A model generated the notes under the pieces. It worked only from the letters and a program-made list of their open reading frames with translations, made no database searches and was not told the DNA's origin. Below are positions 8,944 to 17,456 of a stretch of 36,812 bases of DNA, piece by piece (the stretch's first letter is position 1; the number at the start of each line of letters is the position of its first letter). The DNA is from Acidimicrobiales bacterium (GTDB taxonomy: Bacteria; Actinomycetota; Acidimicrobiia; Acidimicrobiales; CADCSY01), in contig DATKDW010000094.1 in assembly GCA_035512495.1 (NCBI GenBank), forward strand, positions 1 to 36,812, given 5' to 3'. The translations under genes were made by a program, and so were the position numbers.

Positions 8944-11900
8944 ATGCAGGGAGCACCAGGGGCAGCCGGCACCATCCCGTCGACGGGGTCCACCGGCGAC
9001 GTGGAGGCAGCGGTACAGGCCGAGGCCGACGGCGTTGCCACCCCCGACGAGCTGGCCCTGCTGGAGGCGAACCAGGACCGGTGGCGGGTCGCGCTCGAGC
9101 GCCTGCTCGACGACGCCGAGGACGACCTCGACCGCGTGCGGGACCTCCGCACCCCCGAGCGCGACCAGGTGATCGCCGACTTCGAGCAGGAGCGCGACCG
9201 GCTGACCGCTGCCCTGAGCCGGCTCACCGGCGAGGTCCACGTCGACGGCGAGACCATCGTCCTCGAAGCGCCGGGCGAGGTCCGCCTGCAGGCGTCGTGG
9301 TCGTCGGGCAGGCTGGTGGTGTGGGCCGCCGGCGCCCAGGCCGCCCCGGCCGGCCGCGACGAGCTGGCGGCGCTGATCCGGGCGGTCGGCGCACCGACGT
9401 CCGGCTGGTCGGCGCACCAGTCGGCCCCGCTCCCGTCCGCCGAGCGGGCGGCGACCCAGGCCATCGCCGTCAGCGCCATCCTCGGGTGGCTCGTCACCGC
9501 CGGCAACGACCACGGCGACGAGCGGCTCGGCGCCAGCGTCCGCTGGCTCGGGCGGGTGGCGGCGTGGGCGGTCCACCTCGTCTCCCAGGGCGCCCTCGTC
9601 CCGACCCTGCGCACACCGAGCCGGGCTCGGGCCAAGCGGGCCGGGGAGTCGGGGGTGGCGGAGCACAACGTCCGGTGGGTCCCCGCCACCGTCGACCAGT
9701 CACGCCTCGAGGAGCTCGCTGCCACCATGCCGGGCCCCGTTGCCGTCTTCGACGGCACCGACGCCCGGACCCTCACCTTGGCGGTGCTCGGCGGGATCGT
9801 CGACGCCATCGCCACCGATGCCGCGCAGCGCCTCGAGCTCCCGGCGCCACCGCCATCTCCCCGGACCCCAACCGCCATCGCCGAGGCCTTCCTCACCCGC
9901 CTCGACGGCTCGGCCTTCGAGGCTCCCACCCGTCCGGGAGCCGAGCTGGCCCGCCGCATGGAACGCTGGGCGAACCCCGTGACGAGTCCAGGCGACTCCC
10001 GGCTCGTGGTGCAGCTCGATCCACCCGACAAGGACGGCGCGTGGTACCTCTCGGTGCTCGGGCCCGACCCCGACGGGGCCCTGATCCCGGTCGAGGTCGC
10101 CCTCGTCGACAGCAAGTCCAAGCGTCACCTCTCCGACGAGCTGGCCCGCCTCGAGCGCCTCCTGCCGGTGCTCCAGCGCCCGGGTGGGATCCGCCGGGGC
10201 CAGGTGTACCTCAGCCAGGACGAGGCCTGGGAGCTGATGACCGAGACCGGGCCAACCCTCTCGGCGGCCGGCTTCGACGTCAGGGTCCCGGCGCTCTCCC
10301 GGCGCCGGCCCAGCCCCGCCCTGCGCCTCGAGACCGAGTCGTCCGACGAGACGATGGTGGGGGCACACCAGCTCGCCGACGTGCGCTGGTCGGCCGTGTT
10401 CGACGACGTCGAGCTGAGCGCCGCCGAGATCGCCGCCCTCGCCAGCCAGGCCCGGCCCCTGGTCCGCTCGAGGGGCCGCTGGGTCGAGCTCGACCAAGCC
10501 GACCTCAAGGAGGCGGCGGCCGCTCTCGCCGAGCGCTCGGGGAAGACCCAGCTCACCGGGGCCGAGATCCTGCGTCACGCCATCGGCCTCGAAGGTGCCG
10601 GCCTGAGCGGTGGCATCTCGGTGCAAGGCAGCGGCTGGGCGGCCGACCTGCTCCGCAAGGCGGGCGAGGTGCAGGCAGAGCCGGTCACCTCGCCACCCGG
10701 ATTCGTCGGCGAGCTCCGCAGCTACCAGGCCGAAGCGCTGGCGTGGCTGGCGTTCCTCGACTCGGTGGAGCTCGGCGGGTGCCTCGCGCTCGACATGGGC
10801 CTTGGCAAGACGCCAACCGTCCTGGCCCACCTCGGGCGCACGGCCGGCAACGGAGACGGCACCGCCCTCGTCATCGCCCCACCCGCGGTCGTGGGCAACT
10901 GGGCGGCCGAGGCCGCCCGCTTCACCCCCGACCTCAAGGTGGTCGTGCACCACGGCGCCTCGCGGTCGACCGCCGAGGAGCTCGAGGCCGAGGTCGCCGG
11001 CGCCGACATCGTCATCACCACCTACGGCACCGCCGTGCGCGACGTCGAGGCCCTGGCCCAGCACCACTGGGACCGGGTCATCCTCGACGAGGCCCAGGCC
11101 ATCAAGAACCCGGCCAACGAGACCGCGCAGCAGCTGCGCCGGATCCCAGCCGACGTGCGCCTGGCCCTCACCGGCACGCCGATCGAGAACGGCCTCGGCG
11201 ACCTGTGGTCCATCCTCGACTTCACCAACCCGGGCCTCGTCGGCACCCGCCCGGCGTTCATCGCCCAGCTCTCCGCCGACAAGGACGGTGCCCGCAAGGC
11301 GGGCGAGTCCGCCCTCAGGGCGCTCAACGGCATCCTCGTGTTCCGCCGCACCAAGGCCGAGCCGGTGGTGGCCCGAGAGCTGCCCGAGCGGATCGACGTG
11401 CTCGACCACTGCACGATGACCCCGGAGCAGATCGGGCTCTACCAGGCGGTGCTCGACCGTCTCACCGCGCCGGCCGAGCCAGGGGTGGAGCCCCGCCAGG
11501 GCGAGATCCTCGCCGCCATCACCGCCCTCAAGCAGATCTGCAACCACCCGGTCGCCTACCAGGACGACGGCGAGCCGCTCGCCGACCGCTCCGGCAAGCT
11601 GGCCCGGCTCGAGGAGATCGTCGACAACGTCTTCGAGGCCGGTGAGCGGGTGCTCGTCTTCACCCACTTCGCCGAGTGGGGCAAGCGCCTTGCCGGTCAC
11701 CTCACCGACCGCACCGGCACGCCGATCGCCTGCTACCACGGCGGTCTGGCCCGCGGGGCCCGCGACAGCCTCGTCGCCGAGTTCCAGCAGGGCGAGGGCT
11801 CCGGCGCCCTGGTGCTGTCGCTCAAGGCCGGCGGCACGGGGCTCAACCTCACCGCCGCCAGCCACGTGGTGCTCTATGACCGGTGGTGGAACCCGGCGGT

Positions 11901-12159
11901 GGAAGACCAGGCGCGCGACCGCGCCTGGCGCATCGGCCAGACCCGCACCGTGGTGTCGCACCGGTTGGTCTGCCCGGGCACGGTCGACGAACGGGTCGAG
12001 GAGGTCGTGTCCGGCAAGCGCCACATCGCCGACCTCGTGCTGCCGAAGTCCAGCTCGCTCGCCGACCTCGACACCAGCCAGCTCCGCACGGCCCTCGGGC
12101 TCCGCCCCGACACCGTCCTGACCGACGACGGCTCGCCCGCCGGGGAGGTGGCGGCGTGA
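8944..12159 (+). CDS. SNF2-family DEAD/DEAH-box helicase
   Basis: A protein of about 1071 residues with a complete SNF2-type ATPase. Walker A is in LDMGLGKTPTVL (Asp617 onward), motif II is DEAQ at 715-718, motif III LTGTPIENGLGDLWS, then VLVFTHFAEWGKRL, LKAGGTGLNLTAASHVVLYDRWWNP and motif VI QARDRAWRIGQTR (from Gln989). The ~600-residue N-terminal half includes an SNF2-associated region around YLSQDEAWELMTETGPTLSAAGF, seen in bacterial HepA/Snf2-like proteins. Such proteins are dsDNA translocases that act on nucleoprotein; a DNA repair or stress role is usual but unproven. ATG at 8944, with GGGAG at 8935-8939, is preferred over TTG at 8905 in the same frame. It overlaps the next gene by GTGA. 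Confidence 0.92.
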   Translation: MQGAPGAAGTIPSTGSTGDVEAAVQAEADGVATPDELALLEANQDRWRVALERLLDDAEDDLDRVRDLRTPERDQVIADFEQERDRLTAALSRLTGEVHVDGETIVLEAPGEVRLQASWSSGRLVVWAAGAQAAPAGRDELAALIRAVGAPTSGWSAHQSAPLPSAERAATQAIAVSAILGWLVTAGNDHGDERLGASVRWLGRVAAWAVHLVSQGALVPTLRTPSRARAKRAGESGVAEHNVRWVPATVDQSRLEELAATMPGPVAVFDGTDARTLTLAVLGGIVDAIATDAAQRLELPAPPPSPRTPTAIAEAFLTRLDGSAFEAPTRPGAELARRMERWANPVTSPGDSRLVVQLDPPDKDGAWYLSVLGPDPDGALIPVEVALVDSKSKRHLSDELARLERLLPVLQRPGGIRRGQVYLSQDEAWELMTETGPTLSAAGFDVRVPALSRRRPSPALRLETESSDETMVGAHQLADVRWSAVFDDVELSAAEIAALASQARPLVRSRGRWVELDQADLKEAAAALAERSGKTQLTGAEILRHAIGLEGAGLSGGISVQGSGWAADLLRKAGEVQAEPVTSPPGFVGELRSYQAEALAWLAFLDSVELGGCLALDMGLGKTPTVLAHLGRTAGNGDGTALVIAPPAVVGNWAAEAARFTPDLKVVVHHGASRSTAEELEAEVAGADIVITTYGTAVRDVEALAQHHWDRVILDEAQAIKNPANETAQQLRRIPADVRLALTGTPIENGLGDLWSILDFTNPGLVGTRPAFIAQLSADKDGARKAGESALRALNGILVFRRTKAEPVVARELPERIDVLDHCTMTPEQIGLYQAVLDRLTAPAEPGVEPRQGEILAAITALKQICNHPVAYQDDGEPLADRSGKLARLEEIVDNVFEAGERVLVFTHFAEWGKRLAGHLTDRTGTPIACYHGGLARGARDSLVAEFQQGEGSGALVLSLKAGGTGLNLTAASHVVLYDRWWNPAVEDQARDRAWRIGQTRTVVSHRLVCPGTVDERVEEVVSGKRHIADLVLPKSSSLADLDTSQLRTALGLRPDTVLTDDGSPAGEVAA

Positions 12160-12458
12160 ACCCGCCTCGTCGCAAGGGCAACCGCCGGCAACGGGGGCCG
12201 AAGCCGCAGCCGGTCGAGATGTGGCGAGCCGTGCCCGAACCGCCGCCACCGGAGCCCGTCCGCCCCGCAAGCGACCCCACCGCCCTTGTCCGGTCGCTGG
12301 GGACGCCCCCACTCACCGGCCAGGGCGCCGTGGCGGAGCACTACCTGGCTGCCGTGGTCGAGCGGGCGGCGGGCCTCGCCACCGCGCTGGCGGCGGCGGC
12401 GGACCTGCTCGCCCCTGACGACGACCTCGACGAGGCCGAGGACAGGACGGGGACGTAG
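12156..12458 (+). CDS. Small basic/Pro-rich protein translationally coupled to the helicase
   Basis: A 100-residue protein I do not recognise. Its GTG start overlaps the helicase stop (GTGA), so the two are almost certainly translated together. Residues 1-20 are strongly basic (NPPRRKGNRRQRGPKP), followed by a proline-rich linker, an amphipathic/alanine-rich helical part (AEHYLAAVVERAAGLATALAAAADLLAP) and an acidic tail. In other actinobacteria this position after an SNF2 gene is often taken by a SWIM zinc-finger protein, but no Cys/His pattern is present here. A helicase accessory or nucleic-acid-binding role is inferred only from position and charge. Confidence 0.7.
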   Translation: MNPPRRKGNRRQRGPKPQPVEMWRAVPEPPPPEPVRPASDPTALVRSLGTPPLTGQGAVAEHYLAAVVERAAGLATALAAAADLLAPDDDLDEAEDRTGT

Positions 12459-12572
12459 AGCGAACGCCCTCGACCCACGAGAGGTCAGGCCGTCCGGCGA
12501 GTCGGGGAGGCGGCGCAGCAGGAGACGGTCCGACAGACGGCGAAGTGGGGAGACACACCCAAACTGCCGCCC

Positions 12573-13898
12573 GTGGACCGACGCACCGTGGACCGACCAA
12601 TCGCCAGGTGGGGTCGAGTGCTCGCCGAGCGGACGACCAGCCACCCACAGCTCATCATCGCTCCCTTCGCGCTCGCGCTGCTGGCGGCCGGGCTGCTGGT
12701 CGCGGTCGACCAGCCGAACCCGACCGCCCCACCCGGACCGGTGATCCCCGTCCGCGTCACCGACCACCCGGTGTGGCCCGCGCCACCGGGCACCGGGCCC
12801 GGTGAGCTCCACGCCGCACCGCCGCCGCTCGCCACCCCCCCACCACCTCCGGACACGCTGGCACCGGCCGAGGCACCCGGACCCGAGCCCGAACCGGCAG
12901 GGGCCCCGCCGCCGGTGGTCAACAAGCCGCCCGACCGGCCGAACCGTGCGGCACCCGAACCCGCGCCCGACGCCGGGTCGGCAGCCGGTGGGCAGGCCAG
13001 CGCCGCCGTGCACCCGGTGGACTTCCCCGACCCGTTCGTCATCCGGGCCCAGGGGGCCTACTGGGCCTTCTCCACCCAGCGCGGCCTGCGCCAGGTGCCG
13101 ACGATGCGGTCGGCCGACCTCATGACGTGGGAGGAGGAGGGCGACGCCCTCCCGCGCCTTCCCGAGTGGGCGAGCTTCGGGCACGTGTGGGCGCCGTCGT
13201 TGCTGGCCCGCGGCACCGGGTTCGTCATGTACTACACCACCAAGGACACCGCGACGGGCCTGCAGTGCATCAGCCAGGCGTTCAGCGTGATCGTCCAGGG
13301 TCCGTACCTCGACACCTCCGACGGGCCGATGATCTGCCAGACCGAGCGCGGCGGCTCGATCGACCCCGACCCCTTCGTCGACGCCGACGGCCAGCCCTGG
13401 TTGCTCTGGAAGAGCGAGGGGACCCTCCTCGGTGAACCCACCCGCATCTGGACGCAGCGGCTGGCCCCCGATGGCCGTTCCCTGCTGGGTGAGCCGACCC
13501 AGCTCCTCAGCCGCTCGCTCCCCTGGGAGGAGCCGATCATCGAGGGACCCGCCATGGTCCTCGTCGACGGCCGTCACCACCTCTTCTACGCCGGGAACCG
13601 GTGGGAGACGGGCGACTACGCCATCGGCCACGCCGTCTGCGAGACGGCGGCGGGCCCCTGCCGCCGCACCGGTCCGGCGCCGGTGCTCGCCAGCCGTCGC
13701 AACGAGGCTGGTCCGGGCAGCCCGGCGCTGATCGCGGCGCCCGACGGCGAGCTGGTGCTGGCCCACCACGCCTGGGACCCCGCCGCCATCGGCTACCCCC
13801 ACGGCGCCCGACGCCTCCACGTCAGCGCGATCGCGTTCGAGGGTGACCGGGTCACGGTGGGTGGACCGTGGCGACCGGAGCCCTTCCGCCTGCTGTGA
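12573..13898 (+). CDS. Membrane-anchored glycoside hydrolase family 43-like protein
   Basis: The 441-residue protein has one transmembrane anchor (LIIAPFALALLAAGLLVAV, about residues 28-46), a long Pro/Ala-rich linker to about residue 140, and then a five-bladed propeller of the GH43/GH62 type facing outside. The three acidic positions of the family can be matched: VDFPDPFVI with Asp153 (general base), SIDPDPFVD around Asp264/Asp266, and IIEGPAMV with Glu324 (general acid). Family members release arabinose or xylose from plant-type polysaccharides; the exact sugar is unknown. GTG at 12573 is used; a second GTG at 12588 would also keep the anchor. Confidence 0.82.
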   Translation: MDRRTVDRPIARWGRVLAERTTSHPQLIIAPFALALLAAGLLVAVDQPNPTAPPGPVIPVRVTDHPVWPAPPGTGPGELHAAPPPLATPPPPPDTLAPAEAPGPEPEPAGAPPPVVNKPPDRPNRAAPEPAPDAGSAAGGQASAAVHPVDFPDPFVIRAQGAYWAFSTQRGLRQVPTMRSADLMTWEEEGDALPRLPEWASFGHVWAPSLLARGTGFVMYYTTKDTATGLQCISQAFSVIVQGPYLDTSDGPMICQTERGGSIDPDPFVDADGQPWLLWKSEGTLLGEPTRIWTQRLAPDGRSLLGEPTQLLSRSLPWEEPIIEGPAMVLVDGRHHLFYAGNRWETGDYAIGHAVCETAAGPCRRTGPAPVLASRRNEAGPGSPALIAAPDGELVLAHHAWDPAAIGYPHGARRLHVSAIAFEGDRVTVGGPWRPEPFRLL

Positions 13899-13975
13899 GC
13901 GGCGCCGGCGCGTGGCAGGCCGACGTCGAGGTCCTGCGACGCGAGACGCTCACCTGAGCGCAGCGCGGGTGGCCG

Positions 13976-14968
13976 TCAGCCGTGAGCCGCCCGGCGGAGA
14001 CGGTCGGCGACGGCGACACCGAGGCCCTCTCCCTCCGGCGGCACCACCACGAGCAGGTCGAGGTGCTCGCCGTCGGCGGCGCGGAGCCAGCGGTAGAGCC
14101 ATCGGGCGTAGGTGGCGACGTCCCCACCGGCGTCCCACGCCGCCACCGCGCCTGGCGCCTCCAGCCCGTTCGGCGACACGACACCGACCCGGCGGCCCCT
14201 CGCCGCCTCCGCCGCCACGCGGGCGAGCGCGGCCTCGCCGTCGAGCACCGCCAACGGTGTGGCCGGCGCGTAGTGCGAGGCGAGCATCCCCGGCGCCCGG
14301 GCCGGCCCCGACGGGGTGTGGCCGACCGGGCGGCCGAGCACCTCGGCCAGCTCCTCGGCGCTGACACCGCCGGGGCGCAGGACGGTGGCCGCACCGCCGA
14401 CCAGCTCGACGATGGTCGACTCGACCCCCACCGTGCACGGCCCGCCGTCGACGACGAGGTCGATGACAGCGCCGAGGTCGGCGACCACGTCGGCGGCGGT
14501 GGTGGGGCTGACCCGGCCGAAGCGGTTGGCCGACGGGGCCGCCAGCCCGCCACCGAAGGCCGAGAGGAGCCTGGCGGCCACGGGGTGGTCGGGCACCCGC
14601 AGCGCCACGGTGTCGCGGCCCCCGGTCACCTCGGTCGGCACCGACGGGTGTCGCTCGAGCACCACCGTGAGCGGCCCCGGCCAGAAGGCCGCCGCCAGCA
14701 GATGGGCGTCGTCGGGGACCGGTCGAGCCCACCGCTCGAGGGCCTCCGCCCCGGGGAGGTGGACGATCACGGGGTGATCGGCGGGGCGGCCCTTGGCCTC
14801 GAAGATGCGCCGCACCGCGGCCGGGTCCGACGCGTCAGCGGCCAGGCCGTAGACGGTCTCGGTCGGGATGGCGACGAGTCCACCGCCGCGCAGGACGGCG
14901 ACGGCCCGCTCGATCGATGCATCGGAGTCGTCGACCACCTCGGTGGGGGCAGGTCCGGACGGGGTCAC
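13976..14968 (-). CDS. tsaC: L-threonylcarbamoyladenylate synthase, Sua5 type
   Basis: The 330-residue length marks the two-domain Sua5 form. The YrdC domain shows LVAIPTETVYGLAADASD near residue 33, IFEAKGRPADHPVIVHL (KGRPxxHP, substrate and ATP contact), FWPGPLTVVL and APSANRFGRVSPT. The linker SHYAPATPL leads to a C-terminal Sua5 domain. The enzyme uses threonine, bicarbonate and ATP to make threonylcarbamoyl-AMP for t6A37 modification of ANN-decoding tRNAs, with TsaD and TsaB as partners elsewhere. The GTG at 14968 begins a short hydrophilic lead-in before the YrdC fold. It is divergent from the ferredoxin gene over 204 bp. Confidence 0.93.
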   Translation of the reverse strand: MTPSGPAPTEVVDDSDASIERAVAVLRGGGLVAIPTETVYGLAADASDPAAVRRIFEAKGRPADHPVIVHLPGAEALERWARPVPDDAHLLAAAFWPGPLTVVLERHPSVPTEVTGGRDTVALRVPDHPVAARLLSAFGGGLAAPSANRFGRVSPTTAADVVADLGAVIDLVVDGGPCTVGVESTIVELVGGAATVLRPGGVSAEELAEVLGRPVGHTPSGPARAPGMLASHYAPATPLAVLDGEAALARVAAEAARGRRVGVVSPNGLEAPGAVAAWDAGGDVATYARWLYRWLRAADGEHLDLLVVVPPEGEGLGVAVADRLRRAAHG

Positions 14969-15076
14969 CGTGCCATCCTGCCCGCCCGGAGGGCGCAGCG
15001 GTCAGCCGGCGAACGTGCGGCGACGGCGCACAGACACCACGCCGAGGTCGAGCGACCGGGTACGGCCCGTCGCCGT

Positions 15077-15082
15077 TAAGGT
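15077..15082 (+). promoter_or_regulatory. Possible -10 element for the ferredoxin gene
   Basis: TAAGGT fits the TAnnnT pattern and lies about 90 nt before the TTG start at 15173. It is also 7 nt before an ATG at 15090 in another frame, which would open a reading frame overlapping the ferredoxin; that frame looks non-coding. Confidence 0.3.
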
Positions 15083-15172
15083 CGACGGCATGGATCGCAG
15101 CGTCGCGGCACGAGCACGCGTGCCGGGCGCGACCCCCAGACCCGGCCGAGTCGGCACGGATAGGAGACCACG

Positions 15173-15439
15173 TTGCGCGTTTGGATCGACCAGGACCTCT
15201 GCACCGGCGACGGCATCTGCGCCGAGATCTGCCCCTCCATCTTCGAGATGGACGACGACGGCCTCGCCTACGTCAAGGAGAAGGAGTGGCCCAACCGCTT
15301 CGGCCCCGACGGCAGCGGCGACTCCCCGAAGCTGAAGATGGGCGAGGGCACCGCCGCCATGCCCGAGGACCTCGTCGGCGACATCGTCGAATCCGCCGAG
15401 GAATGCCCCGGCGAGTGCATCTTCATCGACGTCGACTAG
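15173..15439 (+). CDS. Ferredoxin with a Cys-Asp-Cys-Cys cluster ligand set
   Basis: An 88-residue single-cluster ferredoxin. The first motif is CTGDGICAEICP: Cys10, then Asp13 where most [4Fe-4S] ferredoxins have the second Cys, then Cys16, with Cys20 before the Pro. The distal ligand is Cys78 in EECPGEC, with an extra Cys82. The CxxDxxCxxxCP pattern is that of Pyrococcus furiosus ferredoxin, where Asp ligates one iron and the Cys in CxxxCP makes a disulfide. An insertion at about residues 38-62 (WPNRFGPDGSGDSPKLKM) lengthens the protein. The TTG start is fixed by AGGAGA at 15162-15167. It is convergent, 11 bp away, with an acyl-CoA dehydrogenase gene. Confidence 0.9.
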   Translation: MRVWIDQDLCTGDGICAEICPSIFEMDDDGLAYVKEKEWPNRFGPDGSGDSPKLKMGEGTAAMPEDLVGDIVESAEECPGECIFIDVD

Positions 15440-15450
15440 CTCGACCGGCC

Positions 15451-16722
15451 TCAGGTCTGGCGCTGGTAGCGGGCTATCTCGGCCCGGCCCACCACCATGT
15501 GGTGCACCTCGTCGGGGCCGTCGGCCAGGCGGAGCGTGCGCTGCGAGGTGTACATGTCGGCCAGCGGCGTCCACTTGGACACACCGGTGGCACCGTGCAT
15601 CTGGATGGCCTGGTCGATGATCTGGCACACCCGCTCGGGCACCATGGCCTTCACCGCGCTGACCCACACCCGGGCTTCAGCGTTGCCCATGAGGTCCATG
15701 GCCTTGGCCGCCTTGAGCACCATGAGGCGCATGGCCTCGATCTCGATGCGAGCCCGGGCGATGATCTCGGTGTTGCCGCCCAGGGCCACCAGGGGCTTGC
15801 CGAACGCCTCCCGACTGAGGCCGCGCTCGACCATGAGGGCCAGCGCCCTCTCGGCCGCACCGATGGAGCGCATGCAGTGGTGGATGCGGCCCGGGCCGAG
15901 TCGCAGCTGGGAGATCTCGAAGCCGCGCCCCTCGCCGAGGAGCATGTTCTCCTTGGGGACGCGCACGTCGGTGAAGCGGATGTGCATGTGGCCGTGGGGC
16001 GCGTCGTCCTTGCCGAAGACGTGCATGGGCCCGAGGATCTCGACGCCGGGGTGGGGCAGCGGCACCAGGATCTGCGACTGCTGCAGGTGGGCGGCGGCGT
16101 CGGGGTTGGTCTTGACCATGACGATCATGATCTTGCAGCGGGGGTCGCCGGCACCGGAGATGTAGTACTTCTCGCCGTTGATGACCCACTCGTCGCCGTC
16201 GAGCTCCGCTGAGCACGAGATGTTGCGGGCGTCGGACGACGCCAGGTCGGGCTCGGTCATGGCGAAGGCGGATCGGATCTCGCCGTTGAGCAGCGGCTCG
16301 AGCCACTGCTTCTTCTGCTCGGGGGTGCCGACCCGCTCGAGCACCTCCATGTTGCCCGTGTCGGGCGCCGCGCAGTTGAGGCACTCCGAGGCCAGAGGGT
16401 TCTTGCCGAGCTCGACGGCGATGTAGGCGTAGTCGAGGTTCGACAGGCCCTGGCCGGTCTCTGCGTCGGGGAGGAAGAAGTTCCAGAGCCCGTTGGCCTT
16501 GGCCTTGTCCTTCACCCCTTCGAGCAGCTCGAGCTGGCCAGGGGCGTAGCCCCAGCGGTCTTCGCGGTCCTCGCCGAGCTTGAAGAACTCGACGCTCATG
16601 GGCTCGACCTCGGTGGCGATGAAGGTCTTCACCGCGTCGAGCAGCGGGCGAGCGCCCTCGGACATCCCGAGGTTGAACAGCTCGCCTCCGAAGTCGTCGG
16701 TGTTGAGTGGGTTGGCAGGCAT
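15451..16722 (-). CDS. Acyl-CoA dehydrogenase, ACAD10/11-like
   Basis: A 423-residue flavoprotein that would oxidise an acyl-CoA to the enoyl-CoA. The order is the normal ACAD one: helical N-domain (EDRWGYAPGQLELLEGVKDKAKANGLWNFFLP), FAMTEPDLASSDARNI and EWVINGEKYYISGAGDP in the middle beta domain, FTDVRVPKENMLLGEGRGF, and a helical C-domain ending MHGATGVSKWTPLADMYTSQRTLRLADGPDEVH. The DGPDEVH ending and NFFLPD are typical of the ACAD10/11-like group, which handles long-chain or 4-hydroxy acyl-CoAs in known cases. The ATG start follows a GGAGGGG ribosome site. Substrate is not determined. Confidence 0.92.
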   Translation of the reverse strand: MPANPLNTDDFGGELFNLGMSEGARPLLDAVKTFIATEVEPMSVEFFKLGEDREDRWGYAPGQLELLEGVKDKAKANGLWNFFLPDAETGQGLSNLDYAYIAVELGKNPLASECLNCAAPDTGNMEVLERVGTPEQKKQWLEPLLNGEIRSAFAMTEPDLASSDARNISCSAELDGDEWVINGEKYYISGAGDPRCKIMIVMVKTNPDAAAHLQQSQILVPLPHPGVEILGPMHVFGKDDAPHGHMHIRFTDVRVPKENMLLGEGRGFEISQLRLGPGRIHHCMRSIGAAERALALMVERGLSREAFGKPLVALGGNTEIIARARIEIEAMRLMVLKAAKAMDLMGNAEARVWVSAVKAMVPERVCQIIDQAIQMHGATGVSKWTPLADMYTSQRTLRLADGPDEVHHMVVGRAEIARYQRQT

Positions 16723-16788
16723 TGGTCCCCTCCGAGGTCGCGTGCTGACGATGATGTCACTCCGGCGGGGCCCCCGGCCCCGCGGCCG

Positions 16789-17356
16789 TCAGTCGATGAT
16801 CGCGGGGTAGACGAGCGTGCGGAGCTGGCCGCCGAAGTCGAACGTGCCCGACATCATGAAGTTGACCATGAAGACCACCGTGAGGTCCTCGGAGGGGTCG
16901 TTCCAGAAGGTGGTCGAGGCTGCGCCACCCCACATGTACTCGCCGGCCGAGCCCACCCGGGCGGTCTGCACCGGCCCCTCGGTGACCGCCATGGTGAGAC
17001 CGAAGCCCATGCCATCGAAGCCGACCTCGCCGTAGCCGGTCGCCATGTCGGACAGCTGGGCCCCACGGGGCAGGTGGTTGCTGGTCATCAGCTCGATGGT
17101 CTTGCGGCCGAGGATGCGCACACCGTCGAGCTCGCCGCCGTTGAGCATCATGCGGGTGAAGCGCAGGTAGTCGGCCAGCGTCGAGACGAGGCCACCTCCG
17201 CCCGAACGACCGCAGGTAGCCGAGGTGGCCGTGGCGGGCGATGCCCACCTGGCAACCAGCGATCTTGCCCGGCTCGAGGTAGCGACGGGTCAGGTGGTCC
17301 CCGATGCGCTCGAGGCGGCGCTCGTCGAGGCCGGCGGCGTCCGGGTTGATCTTCAC
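16789..17356 (-). pseudogene. Serine hydrolase of the beta-lactamase (EstB) family with internal deletion
   Basis: Two parts of one protein are joined in different frames. From the GTG at 17356 the first ~50 codons read as the N-terminus of a beta-lactamase-related hydrolase (INPDAAGLDERRLERIGDHL, then GCQVGIARHGHLGYLRSFG). At about 17195-17205 the frame changes and continues as the C-terminal third (GGGLVSTLADYLRFTRMMLNGG to the stop at 16789, with EYMWGGAASTTFWNDP). Roughly 200 residues are missing, including the SxxK nucleophile and the YxN motif, so no activity can remain. The bases at the joint can be read either as the end of the N part or as a TCG-GGC-GGA-GGT Gly-rich start of the C part, suggesting deletion between short TCGGGCGG-like repeats. 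An assembly error is the alternative. Confidence 0.82.
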
Positions 17357-17419
17357 GGTGGTCCCCCTACAGCTGCGTCGCCGGCTCCACGGCACGGCGA
17401 AGATGAGATCGTCGAAGTG

Positions 17420-17434
17420 TTGCAGACTGCAACG
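17420..17434. promoter_or_regulatory. 15-bp palindrome, possible operator
   Basis: GTTGCAG-A-CTGCAAC is a perfect 7-1-7 inverted repeat in the 100-bp gap between the PhyH-like gene and the damaged serine hydrolase, about 65 bp before the hydrolase start. It has the size of a TetR/GntR-type binding site. No regulator gene lies next to it. Confidence 0.35.
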
Positions 17435-17456
17435 CCTCGTGCGCCCGGTGCCGCCC

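Noticed and set aside
15090-15335. A plus-strand ATG frame beginning 7 nt after a TAAGGT hexamer and overlapping the ferredoxin gene.
   Set aside because: Composition is that of an out-of-frame reading (Arg/Ser/Pro/Thr-rich), and the ferredoxin in the other frame is certain.
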